The notes: generated from the sequence alone by a model not told the origin. Numbered from the stretch's first letter, positions 1 through 10,496 are shown. The stretch: 64,000 bases of DNA from Trichomonas vaginalis G3 (GCF_026262505.1 NC_067207.1:22164082-22228081), one strand, 5' to 3'. A program made the numbers and translations.

Positions 1-3000
1 AGTGATGGAATAATTACATCATCTAAATTAACAACTCCATTTACGATTTCATTGATCATTTCATCAGTAATTTCTGGTTTCTTCTTTTCTGGCTTTTGTT
101 TCATTGTGAAATCATATAAAGAACTGCTTGGTTTGTGAGTAATTGTTTGATCAACATCATCAAAGTTGAATGAATCAAGAATCTTCTTGATTTCATCGGA
201 ATTAACATCTTCAAACTTCGGTTTTTCTTCGATTTCAATTGAATTCAAAACATCGCATGAAAACTTTGTTAATTCATTATCAACATCATCGAAGTTATCA
301 AATGGAACAGCCTTTGCAGCTTCTTCATCATCTAAACCTTTAATAGGTATTGAAGGAAGCATCAAATCATCAAGAGAAATTGTAAATCTTGTGATTTCGT
401 GTTCAACATCATCCATATCGAAGAAATTAACAACTTTGAGAGCTTCTTCATCTGTTAATTCAGGAATTTGCTTCTCAGGAACATCAATCATCTGATAATT
501 AGCAATTGGAAGCTGTTTGGGAATGAAATCACCGAGGATTTCATCCAAATTAATGAAAGAAACTGTTTCTTCAGCTTCTTTATTAGATAATCCTGGAATT
601 CTAACAAACTCAAATGTATCAAGTGATTTGATTGATGTATGGATTATATCTTGATGAATTGAATCTGGTTTGATATAATCTGTAGCTTCATTTGCTTCTT
701 CTTTTTCGAATTTTGGTTGTGGAGGTGCTTCAATTAAAGGTTTCTCAATACGAGGAGTTGGTTTCTGATCAATGAAGACATCTTTAGCAGGTATCTGTTT
801 ATGGTCATCATCTGTTGAAAATGCATCATCAACATCAATTGGTTCTGATGTGAAATCACTTGAGAAATCATCAACAGGTTGATTCTGTGTCATTTTCTGT
901 CTGTCCATAATATCATTTACGTCTTTAATGATGGATTTAACAACGTCTTCATCACCTGATTGTTGTGGAGAGTTATTAATTGAAATGAAACTATCTTCTT
1001 CCTCGTCAACAAACTGTTCTTCTTCTTCATGTTTAGGTTGTTCCACTTTTTCTTCTTCCTCGTGTTTTTCTTCCTCTTCGTGTTTTTGTTCTTCTTCTTC
1101 CTCAACAACTGAAAAACTTAACATGTGTTCTGTGTTATTGGCTTGTTCAATTGCTTTCCTCAAGTCGAACATTTCTCTCAATGGTGATAGTCTGTCAAGA
1201 GGTTTGTTTTCTGGAGAAACAATGTTTTTAACATCAGGTAATTTGATGTCAACTTTAGGAACTTTGAGTTGAATTTGTTGTGTCAACTTTGGGAATGTTG
1301 TTTTCGCTTTCTTTCGAATAACTCTTGAAGCAACCCAAGTTGTAAATGCATGTTGCATTATGAATAAATCCTTTTGTCTGTTCTGTCTTCTTAAATGGTT
1401 TCTGAACACGTTTTGTATCATTTCTGCTGCAGCATTTTGGAAAGAAATCGAATAAGATTCTATTGCACTGTTATAAGAATCTCTAACATAATCTCTTGAC
1501 TGAGTAAGAGCATTCCATTCTCTTACAACTGCTCTTGATAATTTCCTTGATTTTAGTTTAGCACGGCTATCATCAATGTATTTTCTTCCTGCCTTTAATA
1601 CATATGTTCTTGCCATTTTCATGTAATTTCTTGCAAGTTCTTGCCATTTCTTTCCATCTTCGAGTTTTTGTTTTTCTTTTTGCATATCATCTTGTCTTTG
1701 TTTCTTAAGTTGTGCCTTACTGAGATCTTCCCATTTCTTTTGAATCTCATTGTGTTTATCAAGAGCTTTTTGGAGTTCTTGTTTCTTCAATTCTGAAAGA
1801 ACTTCTTCCCATTTCTTTCTTACTTCTTCTTTATGTTTCGCTGCTTCGATTTCATCCTTAACGTGTTTCTTGTTAAGAGCATCTGCTAACTCTTTGAATT
1901 TCTTTCTGAGTTCTTCTCTCTGTCTTGCTGCTTCGATTTGTTTCTTAATTTCATTGTTAAGTAATTCTTTTGACAAATTTTGCCATTTCTTTTCTGTTTC
2001 TAATTCTTTCAAACATTTCTGCAAATTGTCTTCGAAATTCTTTTGTTGGAGTTTAACAGCAAGATTAATTAACTGTTCTCTTCTTTCTTCTCTCATTTGG
2101 CCTTTGAGTTTCTTCCATTCATCAATTACTTCTGTTGCAACTCGAATTTGATGTCTTTCTTGTAACAAATCTGCAATGTCGTTGTCTCTTTTATCACTAA
2201 TAGCATCTTTAGTGATGGTTATCCAGTTCTTACGATGTTGCTTCTTCTTCTGTTCATCAAAGAGCTCTTTAACTTTAGCAAAAACAATTAATCGACATTT
2301 TTTGACAATGTTTTTCGCCAATTCACGCCATTTTTGATGTTTCTGCCATTTCCTGAATGATTTTCGAAGTAAAGCTATCTTTCCTTTCTGAAATGCTTGG
2401 TCAAAACATGATACTTGCTGAACTGTTGCGATCTTGTTCTTGTGGATTGCTTTTTTAGCTAAATTTTGTAATTTTTTTCTGCCTTCAATTCTTTTGTAGA
2501 TTTTTTCAATTGATTGTGATAATTTTGTTACATCATAGATGAGCATATCTGTCAAGAATTGAACTGTTTCTGATTTTGTAATGTTGTGGAGTGAAATTGA
2601 TTCGTTTTCATTGGAAATACAAATTTGATTTTCAAATAATTCGAAAAATGCGATTTTGTTTGTGGGATTTGTTTTCAATTTGTTTGTAACTTTAATTTCA
2701 ATACCATTTGGAGAGTTTTTAAGCTCAGAAACGAGGATATTTCCTTCGATATCTAATGATACCAAAATATTGCCATTAGATAAAGTAATTCCGATTACTT
2801 GAGCCTTGTGATCATTTAATTTCTGAGCTGTAATTGAATTTTCGTTTAGGGAATAAATTTGTATGATATTTTGTGAATTTCCGATAATCACTTCATTTAA
2901 ACCGCATGCAATAAGTGTATTTGTCGTTTTAATTGGAAACACTTTGCATAATTTCAACGAAGGTAAATCATAAATATATATTGAATTCGTTACATCATAA

Positions 3001-3461
3001 ACAGCTAAAAAAGTATCGGTCTTGCCAAATTTTACGCATTTAATTTCGCTTGCATTTGTAATTGACCCGATTTTTTGCTTTGTTGACATATTAAATAAAA
3101 TTATATCATTTTGAGGTGAAATTGCGATAAAATATTTACTTGTAGTCGATGATAAAACGTATGTATATTGTCCTGATGTAATTTGTGATGAAATTTCAAG
3201 TGAAGGCCATGATATTGATTTAATTCCGACAGAATTTTGAGCTGTAAAGAGGATGTTCTTATTAACTTTATCTTCTGCGATAGATGTGATATGATAATTC
3301 GAAATTCTTATCAGATCCTTTGAGGATTCAACTTCTTCTGGTTGAAATTTCGACTTATACAATAATCCATTATCTTTACCCACTGAAAGTATGCTTTCAT
3401 TATCTGGGGTAAGGATAATGGACTTCGGGAGACCATATTGATTTCGTTTCCTGGTCTCCAT
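1..3461 (-). CDS. Large WD-repeat / helical-repeat / IQ / acidic-repeat protein (3' end outside the window)
   Basis: An uninterrupted minus-strand frame runs from the ATG at 3461 to the left edge without a stop (about 1,153 codons visible). Residues 1 to about 275 are beta-rich with short sequence runs typical of a WD40-type propeller. About 330-640 is a highly charged helical region in which a K/R-K/E-W/F-x-x-L motif (for example KKWQNL, KKWEEV, KKWEDL, KKWQEL) recurs every 26-44 residues, most often about 29. An IQ-like segment (AEMIQNVFRNHLRRQ) follows near 675, then a Glu-rich stretch near 780-815. From about 945 on, an acidic module (DEEALKVV-x-FFDMDDV-like) recurs at least five times. 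IQ and W-repeats suggest binding of centrin or calmodulin and a cytoskeletal role, which is inference. The start follows a TCAAAG sequence that resembles the other leaders here. Family not recognised as a whole. Confidence 0.8.
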   Translation of the reverse strand, partial: METRKRNQYGLPKSIILTPDNESILSVGKDNGLLYKSKFQPEEVESSKDLIRISNYHITSIAEDKVNKNILFTAQNSVGIKSISWPSLEISSQITSGQYTYVLSSTTSKYFIAISPQNDIILFNMSTKQKIGSITNASEIKCVKFGKTDTFLAVYDVTNSIYIYDLPSLKLCKVFPIKTTNTLIACGLNEVIIGNSQNIIQIYSLNENSITAQKLNDHKAQVIGITLSNGNILVSLDIEGNILVSELKNSPNGIEIKVTNKLKTNPTNKIAFFELFENQICISNENESISLHNITKSETVQFLTDMLIYDVTKLSQSIEKIYKRIEGRKKLQNLAKKAIHKNKIATVQQVSCFDQAFQKGKIALLRKSFRKWQKHQKWRELAKNIVKKCRLIVFAKVKELFDEQKKKQHRKNWITITKDAISDKRDNDIADLLQERHQIRVATEVIDEWKKLKGQMREERREQLINLAVKLQQKNFEDNLQKCLKELETEKKWQNLSKELLNNEIKKQIEAARQREELRKKFKELADALNKKHVKDEIEAAKHKEEVRKKWEEVLSELKKQELQKALDKHNEIQKKWEDLSKAQLKKQRQDDMQKEKQKLEDGKKWQELARNYMKMARTYVLKAGRKYIDDSRAKLKSRKLSRAVVREWNALTQSRDYVRDSYNSAIESYSISFQNAAAEMIQNVFRNHLRRQNRQKDLFIMQHAFTTWVASRVIRKKAKTTFPKLTQQIQLKVPKVDIKLPDVKNIVSPENKPLDRLSPLREMFDLRKAIEQANNTEHMLSFSVVEEEEEQKHEEEEKHEEEEKVEQPKHEEEEQFVDEEEDSFISINNSPQQSGDEDVVKSIIKDVNDIMDRQKMTQNQPVDDFSSDFTSEPIDVDDAFSTDDDHKQIPAKDVFIDQKPTPRIEKPLIEAPPQPKFEKEEANEATDYIKPDSIHQDIIHTSIKSLDTFEFVRIPGLSNKEAEETVSFINLDEILGDFIPKQLPIANYQMIDVPEKQIPELTDEEALKVVNFFDMDDVEHEITRFTISLDDLMLPSIPIKGLDDEEAAKAVPFDNFDDVDNELTKFSCDVLNSIEIEEKPKFEDVNSDEIKKILDSFNFDDVDQTITHKPSSSLYDFTMKQKPEKKKPEITDEMINEIVNGVVNLDDVIIPS

Positions 3462-4519
3462 CTTTGAGTAGTCGTTTAAAAATTCTCAAAAATCAAGATC
3501 TATCTAATTTTACTTTGTTATTTTACCATATTATTCGAAACATGCAAAAAGTATCCTATAAATATATGTTGAAATTTTAAATTATTAATAATTCTACAAA
3601 ACATGAGATAAATGGAAGCAAAGTTTGAAGAACAAATGCAGAGATAAATTATATTGTTGTAATCAAACAATATTAGCTGATATACATTCATTAATATCTT
3701 GTATATGAGTAAATTAGAGCATAGAATAGATAAATGTTTATATCAAGATATATCAATTACATGATATGAAAAATTATGCAAATTCTGGATTTGTTTACAC
3801 AAATACTCAATTGATTCCTATAGTCATTTGGAGAAATTTGAAAATTTCAAAAAAAAGAATATATTCTATGCTATTTCTCCAATGGCATTATATTCTATAA
3901 TATTCTTTATGACTTCGATATGTAATTTTCTAAAGGATCTAACAAATATTAGTAATCATTGGGTATGATTTAAAATCAACAATAGTTTGATATCGTTTGC
4001 TGAATAAAATTGATCTATTATTTGTTTATGTATCAGGATGGTGTATGTGAGGAGATATTCATCAATGAGAAACTTCCCAAGAAAGATAAAGGATATAATC
4101 ATGAGAGTGTTCGTATAATGTAAATTCGATATCATCATTACCATATATGATATATTTGAAGGCTATGTAATGAGTTCCAACCATATGGTATTCGTTATCG
4201 TGAAATTGGATTTTATATTTTTCCAAAATTTTGCATTTCCTCATTTTGTTAAAATGTAATTAACGCAAATATAGATGAATTTGGCTTGAGAGTTACCTGA
4301 CATAGTTATGGGTTTTGACAATGTAAAGCTATCGAAATCAATCATTAGTTTACACTGCAAAAAAAATTCAATAAAAAGGCGCAGTTTTCCCCACAAAACT
4401 ATAAACTGGAATTCAAATCTAAAAATTACTGAAATTATTTATCTACCCCTTACGAACAAAAATAGTTGATTGAGAAAGACGTTTTTGATTTTGGCGCGAA
4501 TTGTAAAAAAAAAATTTCG
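3462..4519. other. Divergent intergenic region, no supported gene
   Basis: AT-rich spacer between the leftward WD-repeat gene and the rightward Myb gene, so it should hold both promoters. Short minus-strand frames around 3956-4244 overlap each other in different frames and may be relics, but nothing in them is recognisable. Confidence 0.5.
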
Positions 4520-6061
4520 ATGGTGGAAGCGATTCTTGATGTCGGGCTATCAGAATTAGAAAACACTGGTGAAACAATGCCCGAGGCAACCAAGAGCGCT
4601 GTGGTAACCCTCCTTTTAGGCTTTCTCCAAAGGAAAATTACGTACGAAGAAGCATCTTATCAAATGCAATCAATGATAGGAAATTGTTCGCCTTTGGATA
4701 AGCTGAATGCTATAGTTAACCAACCTGATGAGCCAATCCCACAAGCAGCAAGTCCTCAAGATTCAAATAGATCCAAGAGTAGACCTTGGACTCCTTACGA
4801 GGACCAAAGGCTTTTAGCAGGTATATATAAATTTGGTCCAGATCAATGGAATAGCATTGCAAATTACGTAGGAAACGGTAGAACCCGCGCTCAATGTAGC
4901 CAAAGATGGCAACGCGGCATCAATCCAAAAATATCTAAAAGCGCATGGAATCCAGAAGAAGAAGCAAAATTACTTAGCCTTGTTGCTAAGCACGACAAAA
5001 GTTGGAAATTAATCAGCGATGAACTTGGAAATAGAAGCGATGTCCAGTGTCGTTATAAATACGTACAGCTTAAGAAACACCCTAACATGTCTGAACAAGT
5101 CGAAAATTCAATGAGGGGGTCAAAACAATGGCAAAGTCCCATGTCAGATCAAATGGGCCAAATGGCTGCTCAGCAAAGCATGATGAAACAAATGGGCGTT
5201 AATCAAAACCAATTGAACCAACAGATGCAGATGACTCAAGCTAATATGCAACAATACATGCAGAATTCTCAACAGAAATCAATGGATCAAATGCCTATGC
5301 AACAGATGTCAAATCAGATGCAACAACTTTCCAATATGTTGATGCAACAAGGTGGATTGAATCAAATGCAAGGCCAGAATCCTTTCTCAATGAATCCAAT
5401 GCAACAGATGCAATTCCAAATGCCTATGCAACAAAATACAAAGATGAACCATCAGACGAAACCTAAAAAACCTCGAAATACAAAAAATCATAACGCCCAA
5501 GCAGGTGGAGCCTCCAATAGTAAGCAAAATGCAATGCAGAACCATATGATGCAACAGCAACAGCCTCAGCAGCCACAACAATCTCCAATTCAACAATCAA
5601 TGCAAAACCAAATGAACCAAACAATGTCAATGCAGCAGCTACAGAACCAGATACAAAACCAAATTCAGCAACAACTACAAAGTTTGAACCAGCAGAACTC
5701 ACAAAATTCTTATTCCGCCATGAATCAGCAGAATATGAATCAACAAATGCAGCAACCACCTCAGCAACAATTCCAACAGCCACAGATGTCACAGCAATCG
5801 AATTACAATACTCCAATGCAGCAAAATTCTCCTTCTCAGTACCAACAAACAAATCAACAGCAATTCCAGCCACAACCGACCCAAAATCAGTACCAGCAGC
5901 AGATGCAACAAATGCAGCAACAGATACAGACACCTACGATGACACAAATGAGCTCTACTTCGCCAATGCCTACACAAGCACAAAGCGCTTTCGATACAGC
6001 GTATTTCGAATTGGAATTGGCAATACCTACTATAGATGCAAACTGGTTTTCGGAATATTGA
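4520..6061 (+). CDS. Two-repeat Myb/SANT DNA-binding protein with Gln/Met-rich tail
   Basis: 513 residues from the ATG at 4520; the frame is open further upstream but only from a TTG. Two Myb repeats occupy about residues 88-187. The first has the three regularly spaced tryptophans (PWTPYEDQ, QWNSIA, RWQRG), and the second has W, W and then Y (AWNPEEE, SWKLIS, CRYKYV). Residues from about 200 to 490 are low-complexity Gln/Met/Asn, and the last 25 residues (ending DANWFSEY) are acidic and hydrophobic, like a short activation segment. Families of this type are sequence-specific transcription regulators in the nucleus, and trichomonads carry many Myb genes. Its target genes cannot be read from the sequence. 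The DNA immediately before the ATG is an A-run then TTTCG, a leader also seen at 34482. Confidence 0.85.
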   Translation: MVEAILDVGLSELENTGETMPEATKSAVVTLLLGFLQRKITYEEASYQMQSMIGNCSPLDKLNAIVNQPDEPIPQAASPQDSNRSKSRPWTPYEDQRLLAGIYKFGPDQWNSIANYVGNGRTRAQCSQRWQRGINPKISKSAWNPEEEAKLLSLVAKHDKSWKLISDELGNRSDVQCRYKYVQLKKHPNMSEQVENSMRGSKQWQSPMSDQMGQMAAQQSMMKQMGVNQNQLNQQMQMTQANMQQYMQNSQQKSMDQMPMQQMSNQMQQLSNMLMQQGGLNQMQGQNPFSMNPMQQMQFQMPMQQNTKMNHQTKPKKPRNTKNHNAQAGGASNSKQNAMQNHMMQQQQPQQPQQSPIQQSMQNQMNQTMSMQQLQNQIQNQIQQQLQSLNQQNSQNSYSAMNQQNMNQQMQQPPQQQFQQPQMSQQSNYNTPMQQNSPSQYQQTNQQQFQPQPTQNQYQQQMQQMQQQIQTPTMTQMSSTSPMPTQAQSAFDTAYFELELAIPTIDANWFSEY

Positions 6062-6948
6062 TCCGTTTATCAGTTTAGGTTTTTTATATTATATTTATTT
6101 TTTTGTTTGATAAAATATCATTATGCCTTTAGTATTTAGTTATTATCAAAACATTTTTCCTACTTCAATACAACTTTTAAATTACTAACAAAAAAAATGG
6201 AAAATATCTAAATCCAGGCTGATCAATTTCGATTTGAATATGCCTGAGTAATTCTACTAGTTATAAATTTTCTTGATTTTATGATTTATAACCATTGAAT
6301 TCAATTTTAATTTAAAAAAAAAAATATGATCACATGCATTTCATGTTACATTTATTTTTGTTTCTCGATATACTACTTATTACTTGATTTTGAAAGAAAT
6401 TTTTTTGCTCGGAAAATTTGAAATTTAAAAAAATGATACTAAATTTATTCATTTTAAAGATGAAGACTAAACATCAAGAATTTTCAAATCAACAAAATAT
6501 CGATGTAATATAAACAATTCGTTTTACTACTTCTAAATCAACAAAATTATGATTTTTCATAAAGAAATTTTCGTAAATTCAGCATAAAAGTATTATTAAG
6601 CTTTTTTATCTTGTATGAAAATCACTGGCATTCTTATTTTTGATGAATATAGTCAAAACCATTGATATCTGAAAAAAGAAATCGAACGAAAATTAGAATA
6701 GTTTTCAGATATAGTATCCCCATTGTAAACACAATTCGAAACGAATAACTATAGTCCAATATCTGAACACAAAATGGAGATCTTCGATGAAATCATCAAA
6801 AATTTAAAAATATAGAACAACAACTATGCATGATTATAATTTATCAGAGCGATTATGTCATTAAACTCAATCAATTCAAAATTGATAGCTATTCAATGAA
6901 AACGATAAAGGCTTTCAAAATATTTGATAAGATAACTCTTTTCAAAAA
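6062..6948. other. AT-rich spacer
   Basis: No gene-like frame, RNA gene or clear repeat seen. The last bases before the next start read TTTTCAAAAA and may be an initiator. Confidence 0.5.
6938..6948 (+). promoter_or_regulatory. Initiator-like TTTTCAAAAA leader
   Basis: A TTTTCAAAAA string abuts the ATG of the flavoprotein gene. Similar TCAAAA, CCAAAA or TTCAAAA runs abut the starts at 18007, 30064, 42684 and 44654, so transcription probably begins only a few bases before the ATG, as in trichomonad core promoters. Inferred from recurrence only. Confidence 0.35.
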
Positions 6949-8001
6949 ATGTCTAAGCTGTTTACCCCAGTGAACATCGCTAAGCTCTCGCTCAAAAACA
7001 GATTCATGAGATCTGCTACATACATGGGATTCTGTGATATTGATGGAATGCCAACACAGGAGTGTTTAAAGTATTATCGCGACCTTGCAGACGGACAGTT
7101 TGGTCTTATCGTTCCAGGATATCTTTACCCAGTTCCAGCAGGAAGATCTTCACTTCGTCAAGGAGGAATGTCTACTGATAAACATGCAGAAGCATGGCAA
7201 TCAACAATTGATTACATCCACAAGCAAGGATCAAAGATTGTATTCCAAATTGGCGATGCAGGATTAGGCTCAAGATTTGAAGTTACCAAGGAAAGACCAC
7301 GTGGTGCTTCCGCAACTGGTCCAATGAATCGCGCAATGACACAGGGCGACATTGATGAATTAATCGAAGCATACAAAGACATAGCATTACGAATCAAGAA
7401 CGTTGGTGCCGATGGCATTCAAGTTCACAGTTGCCATATGTATCTATTAGCGCAATTCCTTTCTCCAGGCGAAAACAAGAGAACAGACAAATACGGAGGA
7501 AGCCCAGAAAACAGATGCAGATTACATAATGAGATTATTTCCGCAATTCGTTCAGTTGTCGGAAATGATTTTCATGTTTCAATCAAAATCAACGGAGATG
7601 ACTACAAGAAAGATGGCACAAAACCAGAAGATGCAGCAAAGACAGTATCTCTCCTCAAAGGCATCGATTTAGTCGAAGTTTCATGCGGAAGAACTGCTGA
7701 TGCGATGGCTAGATCTCATTGTTTCAAGACTTTCCCATTTATTCCAACATACAACTTAGATGCTGCTAAGACAATCAAGAAGGCCAATCCTAATATGCCT
7801 ATTGCATGTGTTGGAAACTTCAGAAAGGTTACAGATATGGAGAAAGCCCTTGATGATATCGAATTGATTTCTCTTTCAAGACCATCAATTGCAGACACAG
7901 CCACTGTCAAACATTTGATGGAAGGAAAGAAGAAAGTTAAATGCGTTTCATGCGGTCAGTGCATGATAAAGAGCAACGGAGTGGTTAAGTGCTTCATCTA
8001 A
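6949..8001 (+). CDS. NADH:flavin oxidoreductase / Old Yellow Enzyme family protein
   Basis: 350 residues, an FMN-binding TIM barrel. Visible family signatures are TPVNIAKLSLKNRFMRSAT at the N-terminus, the Q-x-GDAG strand near 100-105, the H-x-x-x-M-YLLAQFLSP segment near 160-175 followed by NKRTDKYGGSPENRCR (the strongest signature of the family), and a C-terminal SLSRPSIAD phosphate-binding region. The end carries CVSCGQC, a cysteine cluster resembling the iron-sulfur motif of 2,4-dienoyl-CoA reductase-type relatives, but the protein stops there, so the second half of such enzymes is absent. Such enzymes reduce activated alkenes or enones with NAD(P)H in the cytosol. The substrate is unknown. 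Bacterial origin by transfer is plausible for an anaerobic protist but is inference. Confidence 0.9.
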   Translation: MSKLFTPVNIAKLSLKNRFMRSATYMGFCDIDGMPTQECLKYYRDLADGQFGLIVPGYLYPVPAGRSSLRQGGMSTDKHAEAWQSTIDYIHKQGSKIVFQIGDAGLGSRFEVTKERPRGASATGPMNRAMTQGDIDELIEAYKDIALRIKNVGADGIQVHSCHMYLLAQFLSPGENKRTDKYGGSPENRCRLHNEIISAIRSVVGNDFHVSIKINGDDYKKDGTKPEDAAKTVSLLKGIDLVEVSCGRTADAMARSHCFKTFPFIPTYNLDAAKTIKKANPNMPIACVGNFRKVTDMEKALDDIELISLSRPSIADTATVKHLMEGKKKVKCVSCGQCMIKSNGVVKCFI

Positions 8002-8536
8002 ATCTAATAAAAGTATATTTCTATTTGAATTTATTTATACTTTTTTTTACTGAAAATGAAATCTCAAATACGCATTTGGTATTTTATCTATAGATTCTGA
8101 ACAACCATTGATTCTGGGAGCCAAAGGTTTTACCTAAAATATTGAGAATTCTAAATTTTCTTTATTACCAGAATATTTTGATAGACAAAAAAATCATCAA
8201 TCACATCAATATTCATATGGTAATAAAAGGCTGAGTCATCATATGATAACATAACCTGACTTCAATTCATATGATAACATAACCTGACAAAGTAGAAAAT
8301 TATCTAAAATCATAATTATGCAAAAGGCAAAGTAGAAAATTTTCCTGGTGTGAAACAATTTTTTTTGAAAATTATTAAATTCTATATTATTAACTCTATT
8401 TTGTTTTAGTATTTGGGAAAGAAGGCATAAAATACAATGCGACAACTGAGGTAATTTCTTATTTAATCTTCCAAAATGTCAGTTTCATAAAATTAATATT
8501 TAATTATTGCTTCATCTATTCCATCTTAAGTTCTCA
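8002..8536. other. Spacer with ankyrin-tail relics and a 21-bp direct repeat
   Basis: CATATGATAACATAACCTGAC occurs at 8240-8260 and again at 8268-8288. Next to it (8289-8342, plus strand) are two short copies of the 3' coding end of the neighbouring ankyrin gene, in inverted orientation to that gene. Otherwise plain AT-rich sequence. Confidence 0.6.
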
Positions 8537-9655
8537 TTATGATTTTAGATAATTTTCTACTGTGCCTTTTGCATAATTCAGTGCTTTCCGTCCATCATTA
8601 TCTTTTGTTTCTTTATCAGCTCCAACAGAGATAAGATATTTAACAACATTTAAATGATCATTAAATGATGCATAAGTGAGTGGAGTCCATCCATAATTAC
8701 TTTTTACTTCCTTATCAGCTCCAATAGAGATAAGATTTTTAACAACTTCAAGATGACCATTAGATGATGCATAAATAAGTGGAGTACGCCCATCATTATC
8801 CTTTGCTTCTTTATTTGCTCCAACTGAGATAAGATATTTTACTACTTCGAGATGACCATTAGTTGATGCATAAATGAGTGGGGTACGCCCATATTTATCC
8901 TTTGCATCTTTATTAGCTCCAACAGAGATAAGATATTTAACAACTTCGAGATGACCATTAGATGATGCATAAATGAATGGAGTCCATCTCTCTTTATCTT
9001 TTTCTTCTTTATCACATCCACAATTAATGAGAAATTTTACAAGTTTGAGATTTCCTGTTTCACTTGCAACATGAAGTACATTCTTTTCATTTTCATGGTC
9101 TGAAGCATTAGCTGCAATCTTTTTACAAAGTTCTTCTTCACATGCTTTTGAAATTATTTTTTGATTCCTATCAGATGAAAGATAATCAAGGAAGTTGTAT
9201 ACACTTTGGAAATCCTTAGCATTTTGAAAATCCGAAAATTCTGATAGAAATTCTCTTTGTTTTTGATTTTGAGTAGTAGATAGATCTTTTTGAAGTTTTT
9301 GGATTTTTTGAGTAGAATCAAACAATTCTTTTTCTGCCTGCTTTAAAAAATCAATAATCCCATCAAGGTTTCTCAATTTCATGTAATTTCTGAAAGATTC
9401 TATGATTGAAATAACATCTTGAAAATTTCGTATTGAAATATTTGCTTTTCGAGTGCATCTATATACTTCATATGCATGAAGGGTTGATGATGATTGCCTG
9501 AGAAGATCAATGAATTCGTCCGTAGTTAGATTTGAAAATTTCAATATAGTTTTAATAGTATCTATATCAAAAACACTAAATAAATTTCCTTCTCTGATAT
9601 AATTGCTAATGTGAGTTGCAATATATTCAGAATTAAGGATAAGATCTTGATTCAT
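8537..9655 (-). CDS. Ankyrin-repeat protein, intact
   Basis: 372 residues from a true ATG at 9655. Residues 1 to about 205 are helical with no repeat and resemble the N-terminal part common to trichomonad ankyrin proteins. About five 33-residue ankyrin repeats follow (pattern W/R-TPLIYASSNGHLEVVKYL then ISVGANKEAKDNDG), and the protein ends with a short half repeat. The repeats are nearly identical in DNA, suggesting recent repeat expansion. Ankyrin stacks bind other proteins; no catalytic domain is present, so partner and role are unknown. Remnants at 20822-21493 and 26658-27258 belong to the same subtype (HLEVVKYLISVGANKEAKD). Confidence 0.85.
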   Translation of the reverse strand: MNQDLILNSEYIATHISNYIREGNLFSVFDIDTIKTILKFSNLTTDEFIDLLRQSSSTLHAYEVYRCTRKANISIRNFQDVISIIESFRNYMKLRNLDGIIDFLKQAEKELFDSTQKIQKLQKDLSTTQNQKQREFLSEFSDFQNAKDFQSVYNFLDYLSSDRNQKIISKACEEELCKKIAANASDHENEKNVLHVASETGNLKLVKFLINCGCDKEEKDKERWTPFIYASSNGHLEVVKYLISVGANKDAKDKYGRTPLIYASTNGHLEVVKYLISVGANKEAKDNDGRTPLIYASSNGHLEVVKNLISIGADKEVKSNYGWTPLTYASFNDHLNVVKYLISVGADKETKDNDGRKALNYAKGTVENYLKS

Positions 9656-9709
9656 GAATGAAGAGTTGTAATTAAAAATAATGAAATAAGCCGGAAATTC
9701 TAAAATTAA

Positions 9710-10144
9710 TTATTGTCTCAAAAAATTGAATGGCAAAATGTGATTTATCTTTTTTGCTTCAATTGTAAATTTTCCATAACTTTTATCCAACCTTTCAATG
9801 TAATTGAAAGAACTTTGGAGAAAGATATATACATGTTTAGCAAATAACTTTGCAAATGTCAATAATTGACTCAATATAATATAATTGCAAATGTAATAAT
9901 TTACTATTATAACTTTGCAAATGTCAATAATTGAGTCAATTAGAATATAATATAATAGTAATTTCATGGATAGATTTCGAGAAAAATTGCAATTGCATTT
10001 TTTTTTTTTTGAGTGGTAGTAATATTCGTGACTATATTCAGTAGCTATATAATATATCATTGCGTATTCAGAAGTGTGCACTTTTCGTAATATCAAATCA
10101 TCATAAATATCTAGCATATCATATGGTTTAGTACCATTTTTCAT
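9710..10144 (-). CDS. Doubtful 144-residue hypothetical frame
   Basis: ATG-initiated frame with no recognised domain. The first half (KPYDMLDIYDDLILRK) has a protein-like composition, while the rest is Ile/Tyr/Lys-rich as expected of AT-rich DNA. It contains the 30-bp direct repeat at 9846-9940. It may be a decayed gene or chance. Confidence 0.2.
   Translation of the reverse strand: MKNGTKPYDMLDIYDDLILRKVHTSEYAMIYYIATEYSHEYYYHSKKKKCNCNFSRNLSMKLLLYYILIDSIIDICKVIIVNYYICNYIILSQLLTFAKLFAKHVYIFLQSSFNYIERLDKSYGKFTIEAKKINHILPFNFLRQ
9846..9940. repeat. 30-bp direct repeat pair
   Basis: AACTTTGCAAATGTCAATAA and the ten bases after it occur at 9846-9875 and 9911-9940, differing by one base near the end. 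Period 65 bp. Looks like a local tandem duplication. Confidence 0.7.
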
Positions 10145-10382
10145 TGAGTGAAACCTAGCGGTCTTTCAATTGGATTGAACATGTATAATAAAGACTTGGT
10201 TTCTGAGTTGATTCAATATGCTACAAAACTTTGTGACATATGATGAAATACTTGAAGAATTTTCAATATTAGGCTATTCTATTTTGAATAAAATTCAATT
10301 TTTTTTCGAAGCAACTCATTGAAAGTACTTTCGTTGGAAAATTGGATCCAAAAGCGGATAATGATATTAATATTCTTTTGGC

Positions 10383-10496
10383 TGCACTTACGCCCATCTG
10401 ACTTTAATTCAAATTTTTGACAACTGGCGTGAAGCGCCTTTGAAATTTAACCTTAAACATCTGAATTGAAGGCCCTGTCATAGGGGCGTAAGTGCA
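10383..10496. repeat. 114-bp inverted-repeat unit
   Basis: TGCACTTACGCCC at 10383-10395 is matched in inverted orientation at 10484-10496, and weaker pairing (TTTAATTCA against CTGAATTGAAG) continues inward. The inner part is GC-richer than its surroundings. It could be a small non-autonomous element or a structured 3' region of the flippase gene downstream of its stop. No clear target duplication is visible. Confidence 0.5.

Noticed and set aside
4062..4244. 60-residue minus-strand frame overlapping another at 3956-4144
   Set aside because: Short, no recognisable features, and the two frames overlap; at best a relic, so not annotated as a gene.
5387..5983. Three long minus-strand frames opposite the Myb gene
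   Set aside because: They are shadows of the Gln/Met-rich repeats on the plus strand, with Leu/Val-only composition.
9846..9940. CRISPR-like repeats
   Set aside because: Only two copies, a eukaryotic context, and no spacer pattern.
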